Notes under the pieces: generated by a model
Told to the model about the DNA's origin: nothing
The model's input: only the letters and a program-made list of their open reading frames with translations
The model's database searches: none
Assembly: GCF_038002345.1 (NCBI RefSeq)
Contig: NZ_JBBOCJ010000001.1
Span: forward strand, 1,364,001 to 1,428,000
Source of the DNA: Paenibacillus sp. FSL M7-0420
Lineage (GTDB): Bacteria; Bacillota; Bacilli; Paenibacillales; Paenibacillaceae
Length of the DNA: 64,000 bases
Direction of reading: 5' to 3'
Shown: piece by piece, positions 40,915-49,640 of the stretch
Layout: each line of letters starts with the position of its first letter
How positions within the stretch are numbered: the first letter of the stretch is position 1
Made by a program: the position numbers and the translations under genes

Positions 40915-41978
40915 ACGCCAGTTCATTTATGGAGTCAGAGTTTGTCTTTCCTAAGGAGTTTGAGTATTACTGCTTTAAAAATTGCTATTGGAATCTTTTG
41001 AAATATTATGGTGTTGAAAGTCCCGAGTTATTTCTGGATTGCGGAATCGAATGGCTATTTACTGAAGATGGATCGGATAAATATGGCTACTCATTCAGCA
41101 CGGGAGATTTTTTCTCCAGCTTTCTGCCTTCTTGGGCTGGGCAAGCACATTTCCACTCTAATTCAGATAACAAGTATCAATGTGAGGAAATTTGGGAGTC
41201 CAATCGTCTGAAGTTAATGGCAGGAGTACCTTTAATTGCTGGAGTTGATGTATTCGAACTGGATTATACTCCCTTCTATCACAAAAAGCATTCCTTTCAC
41301 TCCTTACTACTGACTGGGTATGAGGAAAGGACAGAACAGTATCAGTTAATTGATTGGTACCCTCCCTGGTTCTTTAAGGGAGAACGTACGCAAGCTTTAC
41401 TTGACCCGGCAAGGTCCTCAGCGAATCAAGCAGACGGAATTCTGAGCGGGAATCCTATCGATTATCTCTGGGTAGAGGTAGAGAGAGAGGGATGGACAGC
41501 GGCCAAGAAACATCAAATTGATGAAGCGTTATCTTTGTGTCTAGATCAGTTTTACAGCAGCCCTGAAGAAAGAGGTAATGCGCAGAGAGGCGTTTACGCT
41601 CTCCACGCATTGTTGGAGACAATTGAGAAAATGATGGAAGAAACCAAGGGACAAAAGGAGTTTATGGAAGACCTGCATGGTAAATTATTTTTTACAGCAC
41701 CGCGAAAATCCTTTCTGAAGTTTTATCTGAAATCAGCAGCCCGAGAGTGGCCATCATCCAAATTGTATGGTTGTATCAAGTGCTTGGAGGATACAATCAC
41801 GGAGTGGAAGAAGCTCTCCTCCATCGTGATTAAGGCATCACTCTCGGAAAGAACCGAACTATTTCAGCAGGTGATCGATTTATTGAGACGTCAGATCTCT
41901 CTGGAGAAAAATTTCTACTATGAACTGTATAGCGTAAGCAAAAGTCTAAAGGTGGAAGGATTTCCGATATGGATATAA
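40911..41978 (+). CDS. BtrH-like acyltransferase of cluster A
   Basis: A 355-residue member of the BtrH_N-like group and the best preserved of the copies here. YYCFKNCYWNLLKYYG at the N-terminus supplies the Cys and helix expected for the papain-like nucleophile. Asp in GVDVFELDYTPFY and the second His of HSFHSLLLTGYE fit the remaining active-site pattern. BtrH moves an acyl group from an ACP onto an amine. Here it directly follows an ACP (ATGA overlap) and is followed by the extender-unit genes, so it may join an acyl-ACP product to an amine or release the chain. No thioesterase is encoded. Confidence 0.55.
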   Translation: MNASSFMESEFVFPKEFEYYCFKNCYWNLLKYYGVESPELFLDCGIEWLFTEDGSDKYGYSFSTGDFFSSFLPSWAGQAHFHSNSDNKYQCEEIWESNRLKLMAGVPLIAGVDVFELDYTPFYHKKHSFHSLLLTGYEERTEQYQLIDWYPPWFFKGERTQALLDPARSSANQADGILSGNPIDYLWVEVEREGWTAAKKHQIDEALSLCLDQFYSSPEERGNAQRGVYALHALLETIEKMMEETKGQKEFMEDLHGKLFFTAPRKSFLKFYLKSAAREWPSSKLYGCIKCLEDTITEWKKLSSIVIKASLSERTELFQQVIDLLRRQISLEKNFYYELYSVSKSLKVEGFPIWI

Positions 41979-42826
41979 AACGAGTTGCGGTTATTGGCGC
42001 CGGTATCATGGGCAGAGGAGTGGCGGAGGTATTGGCGGCAGCAGGGATCTCAGTCGTTCTGATTGACCGGAAAGATGATGTACTGCGGCAATCCAGAGAC
42101 CAGCTCCAGGATGATCTGCGGATCCGGGCACTTATTCGCCAATCAGAAATAACGGCTCAGGAGCCTGAGGCGATCATGGAACGCATAGAATGGACAACCC
42201 GTTTAGATGTTCTGACCCAGGTCGATTATATTGTGGAAAATGTCCCCGAAGTGACACACGTGAAGAAGGAACTGTATCAACAGATAGCTCCGTATCTTCC
42301 AGAATCGTGCTTTATAGCTGTTAACACATCCTGTGTTTCCATTACTGAACTGGCTGCCGGATTACACCGGCCGGAACGGGTTATTGGTGTGCATTTTATG
42401 AATCCAGTGCCGTTGATCCCTGCTGTTGAAATTATTCGGGGTTATCATACGTCAGCAGATACTCTGAATATAACCACCTCCTTAATGGAGAGACTTGGAA
42501 AACAATCAATCGTAGTAAATGATTTACCTGGTTTTGTATCTAATCGGATATCCCATCTGATGATGAATGAAGCCGTGTTTGTTGTTCAGGATCAGGTAGC
42601 AACTGCCTGGGAAGTCGATGAAATATTTAAGAAATGTTATGGACATAAAATGGGACCCCTGGAAACAGCCGACTTAATCGGCCTTGATACAGTAAAAAAT
42701 TCCCTGGACGTTTTATACAAAAGTTACCAGGATTCTAAATTCCGTTGTTGTCCGCTTTTAAAGAAAATGGTAGACGCAGGCCTTCTGGGGCGGAAGACGG
42801 GACAAGGATTTTATCAATACACTTAA
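41969..42826 (+). CDS. 3-hydroxyacyl-ACP/CoA dehydrogenase, FkbK/ZmaG type
   Basis: A 285-residue NAD-dependent dehydrogenase. GAGIMGRGVAE at residues 10-20 binds NAD. NTSCVSITELA, VHFMNPVPLIPAVEIIRG and LPGFVSNRI follow the 3-hydroxybutyryl-CoA dehydrogenase pattern. With the ACP at 42865, the acyl dehydrogenase at 43134 and FkbH at 44301 it makes a complete set for hydroxymalonyl-ACP: it would oxidise the glyceryl-ACP alcohol. No O-methyltransferase is present, so the unit should stay unmethylated, as in zwittermicin. It overlaps the preceding gene by ten bases. Confidence 0.85.
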   Translation: MDIKRVAVIGAGIMGRGVAEVLAAAGISVVLIDRKDDVLRQSRDQLQDDLRIRALIRQSEITAQEPEAIMERIEWTTRLDVLTQVDYIVENVPEVTHVKKELYQQIAPYLPESCFIAVNTSCVSITELAAGLHRPERVIGVHFMNPVPLIPAVEIIRGYHTSADTLNITTSLMERLGKQSIVVNDLPGFVSNRISHLMMNEAVFVVQDQVATAWEVDEIFKKCYGHKMGPLETADLIGLDTVKNSLDVLYKSYQDSKFRCCPLLKKMVDAGLLGRKTGQGFYQYT

Positions 42827-42864
42827 ACCTATTTCAGAATTTAAGAATGGGAGAGGAATAACCG

Positions 42865-43122
42865 ATGGATGATGTGCAATTGAAAATTGAGCATTTTCTG
42901 CTTCGCATGTTCCGTGTCAAACAGATCGGTCTGAATGATGATATCTTTGCGCTGGGTTCAATGAATTCCTTATTCGCGATGCAATTAATTCTTTTTCTTG
43001 AGAAGGAGTTTCAAATTCGGATTGAAAGCAAGGATATGGATTTGAACCAGTTTAAGACACTGGGAACTATTATTGAGCTGGTAGAAAGAAAACGTCTTAT
43101 TCTTAAATCTTCTGGAGAATAA
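42865..43122 (+). CDS. Extender-unit acyl carrier protein, FkbJ/ZmaD type
   Basis: An 85-residue carrier protein. The attachment region reads ALGSMNSLFAMQLILFLE. The NSLFA(M/L)Q form, with Asn in place of Asp, is typical of carriers that bind glyceryl and hydroxymalonyl or methoxymalonyl units. FQIRIESKDMDLNQFKTL is the usual third-helix part. It lies between the two dehydrogenases that act on its cargo. Confidence 0.85.
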   Translation: MDDVQLKIEHFLLRMFRVKQIGLNDDIFALGSMNSLFAMQLILFLEKEFQIRIESKDMDLNQFKTLGTIIELVERKRLILKSSGE

Positions 43123-43133
43123 AGGAGGCATTT

Positions 43134-44264
43134 ATGGGGACATTTGGAGTTCAGGAGGCTTTGCGTAAAGAAGAGTTTAGACGTTTTACCGAGTTAGAGG
43201 TATTCCCGCTTGCAGACAAGATTGACCGGGATGAACAGATGCCGAGGGAATTAATTCGTAAGTTGGGCGAGTCGGGATATCTGGGAGCCTTTCTGCCAAA
43301 ACGGTATGGAGGGCATGAAATGAGTATGTCTGATGTGGGATGTCTGAACGAAGAATTGGGGAGAGGCTGTTCTTCAACACGGGGAATTTTGACAGTGCAA
43401 GGTATGGTTGAAATAGCCATAGACCGCTGGGGAACACCAGAGCAGCGACAGGAATGGCTGCCGGAGTTGGCACAAGGTTTGGCCATTGGCGCGTTTGCCC
43501 TTTCTGAACAAGGAGCCGGGACAGATGCCAAGAGTATTGAAACTGCTGCCGTTGTCCAAGATGGCGTATATATTCTGAATGGTCATAAAAAATGGATTAC
43601 AATGGGACAACTGGCCGATGTGTTCATTGTGTTTGCCAATTATAACGAGAAGGTAACAGCCTTCTTGATGCCAAGGGATACTCCCGGCTTGACAGTCCGG
43701 CCGATCGGCGGAATGTTGGGTCTAAAAGGATCCATGCTGGCTGAACTACAACTGAACAATTGCCGGATACCGCTGGAGAACATGATAGGGTCTGAGGGAA
43801 CGGGATTGACCAATGTTGCGATGTCCTGTTTGGATTACGGACGTTATACGGTAGCCTGTGGTTGCGTCGGACTTGCGCAAGCCTGTCTGGATGAATCGCT
43901 GCTCTACGCCCGTAAAAGAAAACAGTTTGGGAACTCGCTAAGAAATCACCAGCTTATTCAAAAAATGATAACTGAGATGGTAGTAGGTGTTCAAGCGGCC
44001 AGAGTATTGTGCACAAATGCAGGGCGCCTGAAGGATGAGGGAGATCCCGAATCCATCATGGAGACTTGGAATGCAAAGTACTTTGCTTCCAAGGTGGCCG
44101 TTAAATCGGCCGCTGATGCTTTACAAATTCAAGGTGCTGTCGGGTTCAGTGCGAATAGTCCTGCACAAAGACATTATCGGGATTCAAAAGTTTACGAGAT
44201 TATTGAGGGTACCTCCCAAATTCACGAGTTAATGATCGCTACGAACGCTTTCCGGAGAATGTAA
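43134..44264 (+). CDS. Acyl-ACP dehydrogenase, FkbI/ZmaE type
   Basis: A 376-residue acyl-CoA dehydrogenase-fold flavoenzyme, paralogous to 2266-3444. Shared blocks include CSSTRGILTV, GAFALSEQGAGTDA, GHKKWITM, ARKRKQFG and KVYEIIEGTSQIHE. In the extender pathway the flavoenzyme completes oxidation of the glyceryl-derived unit to hydroxymalonyl-ACP. It is nine bases from the ACP gene end and 36 from the FkbH start. Confidence 0.87.
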   Translation: MGTFGVQEALRKEEFRRFTELEVFPLADKIDRDEQMPRELIRKLGESGYLGAFLPKRYGGHEMSMSDVGCLNEELGRGCSSTRGILTVQGMVEIAIDRWGTPEQRQEWLPELAQGLAIGAFALSEQGAGTDAKSIETAAVVQDGVYILNGHKKWITMGQLADVFIVFANYNEKVTAFLMPRDTPGLTVRPIGGMLGLKGSMLAELQLNNCRIPLENMIGSEGTGLTNVAMSCLDYGRYTVACGCVGLAQACLDESLLYARKRKQFGNSLRNHQLIQKMITEMVVGVQAARVLCTNAGRLKDEGDPESIMETWNAKYFASKVAVKSAADALQIQGAVGFSANSPAQRHYRDSKVYEIIEGTSQIHELMIATNAFRRM

Positions 44265-44300
44265 AATTTCGGAGCAGCTATGGGAAGGGGGAATTAAACG

Positions 44301-45380
44301 GTGGGCAAAAATATAAAATGTGTGGTCTGGGATTTGGATAATACATTATGGAATGGTGTGCTTAGCGAAGGGGACCCTGTTGAGCCGGATAATGCCGCCT
44401 TGGAATTGATACGGGAGCTTGACAGAAGGGGGATTCTCCAATCCATTAGCAGTAAAAATGATTATGACAAAGCGATGCAGAAACTGGATGAGTTTGGCCT
44501 AAGGCATTTCTTCCTTTATCCCCAGATACATTGGAATCCTAAGTCGGAAGCGGTGCAGGCTATCATCAACCGGTTAAACATTTCGGAGGATACAGTTGCC
44601 TTTATTGACGATCAACCCTTTGAGCGTGATGAAGTAGCGGCTCATCTTCCGGATGTGATGACAATAGATGCTGCTTTTATTAGCAGAATTCCTGATTTTC
44701 CAGAAATGAATCCTAAGTTTATTACGGAAGACTCTCTCCGCCGTAGGGAAATGTACATGCAAGATCAACAGAGGAACGAGAGCGAACAGGAGTTCACGGG
44801 GACCAAAGAAGAATTTCTTGCCGGGCTGGGCATGGTGATGTCCATTTCTGAGGCAGAGCTAGAGGACCTGCAGCGTGCGGAGGAACTGACAGTCCGGACA
44901 CATCAATTGAACTCGACGGGTATTACATACGATTTAGAAGAGCTTGACAGTCTCAGGAGATCACCGAACCATCTTCTTCTAATAGCGAATCTTGAAGATC
45001 GTTACGGGGATTATGGAAAAATCGGACTTATGCTGGTGGAATGTGGTCCAGAAGAATGGACAATCAAGTTGCTGCTCATGTCCTGCCGGGTCATCTCCAG
45101 AGGGGTGGGAACCGTAATGCTTAGTTATATCCAAAAGGAAGCAGAATCATCAGGGGTAAGGCTGCTGGCTGAGTTCCTGCCGAATGAACGAAACCGTATG
45201 ATGTATGCGACCTATAAATTCGCAGGATTCACCGAATTGCCCGGTAATTGCGGTGGGGATGTCCTTGTGCTGGAGCATGACGCAGATAACCGGGCTGTTT
45301 ACCCTAAGTATATGACAATCCATACAGGTAACGAAGGGCGACAAAAAAGGAGAGAGAGGCTAGCGAATGGGAGAATTTAA
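44301..45380 (+). CDS. FkbH-like glyceryl-ACP synthase
   Basis: A 359-residue HAD-superfamily protein. The nucleophile motif DLDNTLWNG is at residues 11-19. DDQPFERDEV, NPKFITEDSLRRREMY and a GNAT-like C-terminal part (LLLMSCRVISRGVGTVML) match FkbH, which takes the glyceryl unit of 1,3-bisphosphoglycerate, drops phosphate and loads it on an ACP. GTG start behind GAAGGGGG. It is the intact counterpart of the left-edge gene at 1-861. Its end overlaps the folE start by 14 bases. Confidence 0.9.
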   Translation: MGKNIKCVVWDLDNTLWNGVLSEGDPVEPDNAALELIRELDRRGILQSISSKNDYDKAMQKLDEFGLRHFFLYPQIHWNPKSEAVQAIINRLNISEDTVAFIDDQPFERDEVAAHLPDVMTIDAAFISRIPDFPEMNPKFITEDSLRRREMYMQDQQRNESEQEFTGTKEEFLAGLGMVMSISEAELEDLQRAEELTVRTHQLNSTGITYDLEELDSLRRSPNHLLLIANLEDRYGDYGKIGLMLVECGPEEWTIKLLLMSCRVISRGVGTVMLSYIQKEAESSGVRLLAEFLPNERNRMMYATYKFAGFTELPGNCGGDVLVLEHDADNRAVYPKYMTIHTGNEGRQKRRERLANGRI

Positions 45381-45966
45381 GGATGTCTGCATTCCAGAGC
45401 GTACCGAAGCTAATACGGAGGAGATCTCTAAGTATATTCGAAAAATTATAAGCTTAATCGGAGAGGATCCCGACCGGGAAGGCCTGCTGGATACACCGAA
45501 GAGAGTAGCCAAAATGTATAATGAAATTTTCAAGGGTTATTCCACAGATTGTGCGGAACTCTTGTCGGCCACCTTTAACGAAAACTACGACGAGCTGGTC
45601 GCTCTTAGCCATATTAAGTATTTCAGCATGTGCGAGCATCATATGGTTCCCTTTTACGGACAGGTCCACATTGGTTACATTGCAAATAATAAAATCGTTG
45701 GTCTGAGCAAGCTGGCGCGATTGGTTGATGCACTATCAAGCAAGCTGCAGGTTCAAGAACGGTTGACAACAGAAATAGCTGATATGATTGAGCGGCATTT
45801 AAAGCCTCTTGGTGTAATGGTGATTGTGGAAGGTGAGCATCTTTGTATGTGTGCCAGAGGCGTCAAGAAACCAGGGGTAGTAACTACTACCTCCGTCAGC
45901 CGGGGCGTGTTCAAAACTGATTCCGACCGCAAAAACGAATTCCTGCATTATATCAGACGAGATTAA
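45367..45966 (+). CDS. folE: GTP cyclohydrolase I
   Basis: A 199-residue FolE. Zinc ligands Cys89, His92 (in CEHH) and Cys160 keep the exact spacing of the E. coli enzyme. RVAKMYNEIFKGY, VGLSKLAR and QERLTTEIAD are family blocks. It converts GTP to dihydroneopterin triphosphate. Because a housekeeping folE should exist elsewhere for folate, this copy probably feeds the QueD/QueE branch of the cluster. Confidence 0.92.
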   Translation: MGEFKDVCIPERTEANTEEISKYIRKIISLIGEDPDREGLLDTPKRVAKMYNEIFKGYSTDCAELLSATFNENYDELVALSHIKYFSMCEHHMVPFYGQVHIGYIANNKIVGLSKLARLVDALSSKLQVQERLTTEIADMIERHLKPLGVMVIVEGEHLCMCARGVKKPGVVTTTSVSRGVFKTDSDRKNEFLHYIRRD

Positions 45967-46003
45967 CCGCGTTCTATAGACTTTAGTACTATAAAGGAGC
46001 TTT

Positions 46004-47830
46004 ATGATGGTTTTGAAGAAAAAAAAGTATACCTTACTCGACTCCATTTCTATTGCGTATAAAGCAAACCCGGTTATTGTACTTTGCATTTTGCTGTTTG
46101 CTGGAGCTAACGGTTTTGTTCCATTTCTACTCATTCTTATGAATTCGAGTTTTATCAATTCCGCGATTGATTATGTGAATCAGAAATCATCCTTTAGTGA
46201 TGTGTTAGGGCCGCTAATTACAATTTTTCTTTTAATCGGTTATGTTCAGATGTACGCTGTAATCTCTCAAATTCTGTTCTCCAGAGTCACGATCAGCCTT
46301 AGAGAAAGCTTTAATACGGCAATCATTCAAAAACAACTGTCGATTAAGTACGAACATATTGAAAATGAAGAAACAAATGAATTATTGAACCGTATCGTTA
46401 AAAATCCCGGATTTTACTCCATTAATGAAGTATTCAGGCATCTTGTGGATCTAATTGGAATTCTGATCAATTTTGTTGCCGTAGGCTGGCTGGTATTTGA
46501 ACTGAAATGGTGGCTTGGTGCGGTTCTGTTTCTGGTATGCATTCCGCTTGTTCTGATCTCTTACGTCTCACAACAAAAAATTTATACTATTCTGCGATCC
46601 ACCAGCGATCTGGACCGGAAATCAGGATACATCGAATTTGACGTCCTCCGCGGCCGTGATTTAGCTGCAGAGCGCAGACTGTTTGGCTTCACAAGCTATT
46701 TCAACGAAAAATTCGAGCAATACTTTACCGGTGCCATCAATTTATCGAAGAAAGTTAAATTTAAATGGCTGGCATTAAACAAAGTTTCTGTCATGTTTAT
46801 TATTATCACCTGTGTGAGTTTTGCCGTTATGCTGTTGACGCCTTTAAAGAATAACGAAATTACTCTGGGCTTTTTCATTTCACTTGTAACAGCAATCTTT
46901 CAGCTACAGGAGAAAATGGCTAACCAAATGTCGGAAATTATCGGATTTTTATCAAAGGACAATGAATATATGAAGGATCTCAACCGCTTTGTCCAGCTCG
47001 AAGACGAAGAGGAAAATATAACTGGCTCCCAAGAAAAGAACATCCCTATTCTACGGGTGCAGACAATTGAATTTAAGAATGTGTACTTTAAATACCCGGG
47101 GACGTCCAATTATATTCTGAAAGGATTATCTTTTACTATACAGAGCGGGATGCATTATGCAGTGGTGGGTAAGAATGGTTCCGGCAAAAGCACGATTACA
47201 AAATTATTATTAGGTCTGTACACACCTGATCAAGGAGAAATTCTTATTAACGGAATCAATATTAGGCATATTCAGTCCCAAACACTCCATATGCTTTTTT
47301 CCGTCGTATACCAGGATTTTGCTAAGTATTCTGTAACTGTCGGCGAGAACATTGCAGTGGGCGATACCCGCCAATTTACCGGTAAAGAGAAGTTGGAGGC
47401 AGCTAAAATCATTGAAATTGCCGATTATGTAAGATTAAAAGAAAATGTGGAGCAGCTTCCGCAACAGTTTGATACCCCTCTGGGAAAAATTTTACCAAAC
47501 GGAATTGACCTCTCAGGTGGGCAGTGGCAAAAAATTGCATTGGCCCGTTCGCTGATGAAGAAAGACACCGTGCGAATTTTGGATGAACCGACGGCGGCGC
47601 TTGATCCGCTGGAAGAAAGTAATTTGTACACACATTATTCAAGAATATCATCAGAGGATACGACCATCTTTATTTCACATCGCCTTGGCTCTACTAAACT
47701 TGCAGACATAATCCTGGTTATTGATGACGGACGGGTAGCGGAATGCGGATGCCATGAGGATTTAATGCAGAGTAGAGGGATTTACAATGATATGTTTAAT
47801 TCACAAAAGGAATGGTACTATGAAGCCTAA
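46004..47830 (+). CDS. ABC exporter half-transporter (fused membrane and ATPase)
   Basis: A 608-residue exporter with six membrane spans in the first 320 residues and one ATPase domain. Walker A is GKNGSGKST and the signature is LSGGQWQK. Walker B reads RILDEPTAALDP, with Arg where a hydrophobic residue is usual, and the switch is FISHRLG. It forms a tandem with the next gene, starting before this one ends, so the pair is probably a heterodimer exporting the cluster product and giving some self-protection. Confidence 0.87.
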   Translation: MMVLKKKKYTLLDSISIAYKANPVIVLCILLFAGANGFVPFLLILMNSSFINSAIDYVNQKSSFSDVLGPLITIFLLIGYVQMYAVISQILFSRVTISLRESFNTAIIQKQLSIKYEHIENEETNELLNRIVKNPGFYSINEVFRHLVDLIGILINFVAVGWLVFELKWWLGAVLFLVCIPLVLISYVSQQKIYTILRSTSDLDRKSGYIEFDVLRGRDLAAERRLFGFTSYFNEKFEQYFTGAINLSKKVKFKWLALNKVSVMFIIITCVSFAVMLLTPLKNNEITLGFFISLVTAIFQLQEKMANQMSEIIGFLSKDNEYMKDLNRFVQLEDEEENITGSQEKNIPILRVQTIEFKNVYFKYPGTSNYILKGLSFTIQSGMHYAVVGKNGSGKSTITKLLLGLYTPDQGEILINGINIRHIQSQTLHMLFSVVYQDFAKYSVTVGENIAVGDTRQFTGKEKLEAAKIIEIADYVRLKENVEQLPQQFDTPLGKILPNGIDLSGGQWQKIALARSLMKKDTVRILDEPTAALDPLEESNLYTHYSRISSEDTTIFISHRLGSTKLADIILVIDDGRVAECGCHEDLMQSRGIYNDMFNSQKEWYYEA

Positions 47831-49592
47831 ATCCATGTCTTTTCCGAAAATTTTAAAGAGAACCTTATCTTATGGATTTCAGAAGCTACCCGGATACTTT
47901 GTTTATTACATCTTAATTTCTTTATGTCTGGCTGCGCTGAATTTCCTGTCTATTGATATTATCAAACGAATGTTCGATACGGTTTCGCTTGCATTCTCTA
48001 CAGGAGTATGGGAGGGAACCATATCTATCATTTTGTTGGGAGGCCTGGTATTAGTATTATTCCAGTTCATTAGTGGTTATCACAGTTTTCTGAATGAAGA
48101 CTATTTTCTTCAATTTATTAGCAAAATTCTAAAAGATATGAATGCCAAAGCAGGCAGGCTTGAGCTTATAGAATTCGAATCGATAGAGCTGTATGAAAAA
48201 ATAAGTTTGGCAATCGGGGGCGTTCATCATGCCATTAAATCAACTATCCTGCTGCTAAACGGTGTGATTTTTCACTTGGTATTCTTTATAAGTATCAGCG
48301 TCTATTTCTTTTCGATCAAGCCTATTCTTGTTCTGCTGTGTTTCTTATTTTTCATTCCTAAATTTATCTCCCAACTGATTAAAGGGTCCAATTTATACAA
48401 GCTGCAGGAGGATCTTGTACAGACTACAAGGGAGATGGAATATTATCAAAAATGTCTTACCGATAAGGAGTACTACAAGGAAACGAAAACCTTGGAAGCA
48501 AGACCGTATTTTTTTAGCTTATATCAATCTAAACTTCGAGAATGTAATCAGAAGGAATGGAAAGCTAATTTAAAAATTGGCATGATCGATCTGCTGCTCA
48601 GTTTCATTACATATTTGGGCTATATAGGTTCTTTTGTTTTAATTACGTATTTCCTTCTAAAAGGAGAGTTATCCATCGGGATATTTGCCGCTGTGTACTA
48701 TTCTTTGAACAAGTTGATGAATAGTATGAGTGACATGATGGAGTTGTTTGGTAGTATCTATCAAAATGCCAACCTGGCCGGTAAGCTCTATGATTATTTA
48801 GAAATTCCAGAGAATCCGACGGAAACGGTAGAGCTCCCCCCATTGGAAAAAATTACGTTGCATGATGTTTCATTTACGTATCCCTATAGAAACAAAGAAT
48901 CACTAAAAAATATTAATTTGGAAATATATAAAGGTTCTAAACTGGCGATTGTCGGTGCCAATGGATCGGGGAAAACCACTCTGGTCAAAATTATTACAGG
49001 GTTATTTCAAACCTCCGGAGGGGAGATTTTTTACAACGATATTAATCTGTCTGGTAAGCAGAAAAATCTATACAGCAAAATATCGGCTGTTTTTCAGAAT
49101 TTCGGTAAATATAAGCTGACATTAAGAGAGAATGTCATCCTTAGTGAGATTGAAAAACCATATGATGTCGAATATCTAAATACCACGCTAGATAAGTCAG
49201 GATTCAACAGAAATAAAGACGGGCTGACAGAGGGTGTTGAGACGATGATGTGTCGCTCTTTCGGAGGAATAGATCTATCCGGAGGAGAGTGGCAGCGCTT
49301 GGCTATTGCAAGAGGACTATATAAAACGAATGATCTCATCGTACTGGATGAGCCTACTTCAGCGATCGACCCCATCGAGGAAACAAATGTGTATAAGCGT
49401 TTTAATGAAATATCAAAGGACAAAACAACGATTTTCGTTACTCACCGTCTGGCTTCAGTCAAATCGGCAGATAGAATTATTGTAATGGATTCAGGAGCTA
49501 TTCTGGAAGAAGGGAGTCACGAACAACTCATGGCACTCAAAGGTAAATATCATGAAATGTATATGTCCCAAGCCGAATGGTATGTTCGCTAA
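47820..49592 (+). CDS. ABC exporter half-transporter, partner of the preceding gene
   Basis: A 590-residue exporter with the same membrane-ATPase layout: Walker A GANGSGKTT, signature LSGGEWQR, Walker B LIVLDEPTSAIDP, switch VTHRLAS. I chose ATG 47820, inside the end of the previous gene, which has AAAAGGAA upstream and starts the expected basic leader; an in-frame ATG lies 33 bases earlier. The overlap indicates coupled translation of a heterodimer. Confidence 0.87.
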   Translation: MKPKSMSFPKILKRTLSYGFQKLPGYFVYYILISLCLAALNFLSIDIIKRMFDTVSLAFSTGVWEGTISIILLGGLVLVLFQFISGYHSFLNEDYFLQFISKILKDMNAKAGRLELIEFESIELYEKISLAIGGVHHAIKSTILLLNGVIFHLVFFISISVYFFSIKPILVLLCFLFFIPKFISQLIKGSNLYKLQEDLVQTTREMEYYQKCLTDKEYYKETKTLEARPYFFSLYQSKLRECNQKEWKANLKIGMIDLLLSFITYLGYIGSFVLITYFLLKGELSIGIFAAVYYSLNKLMNSMSDMMELFGSIYQNANLAGKLYDYLEIPENPTETVELPPLEKITLHDVSFTYPYRNKESLKNINLEIYKGSKLAIVGANGSGKTTLVKIITGLFQTSGGEIFYNDINLSGKQKNLYSKISAVFQNFGKYKLTLRENVILSEIEKPYDVEYLNTTLDKSGFNRNKDGLTEGVETMMCRSFGGIDLSGGEWQRLAIARGLYKTNDLIVLDEPTSAIDPIEETNVYKRFNEISKDKTTIFVTHRLASVKSADRIIVMDSGAILEEGSHEQLMALKGKYHEMYMSQAEWYVR

Positions 49593-49640
49593 GAAACATT
49601 TCTAACACCCTTAAAAATGTTTTGTGATAAGGAGGTAAAG

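Noticed and set aside
45367..45966. Housekeeping folate role for folE
   Set aside because: It is overlapped with FkbH and accompanied by queD and queE in the same operon, which points to the deazaguanine branch. A folate role cannot be fully excluded.
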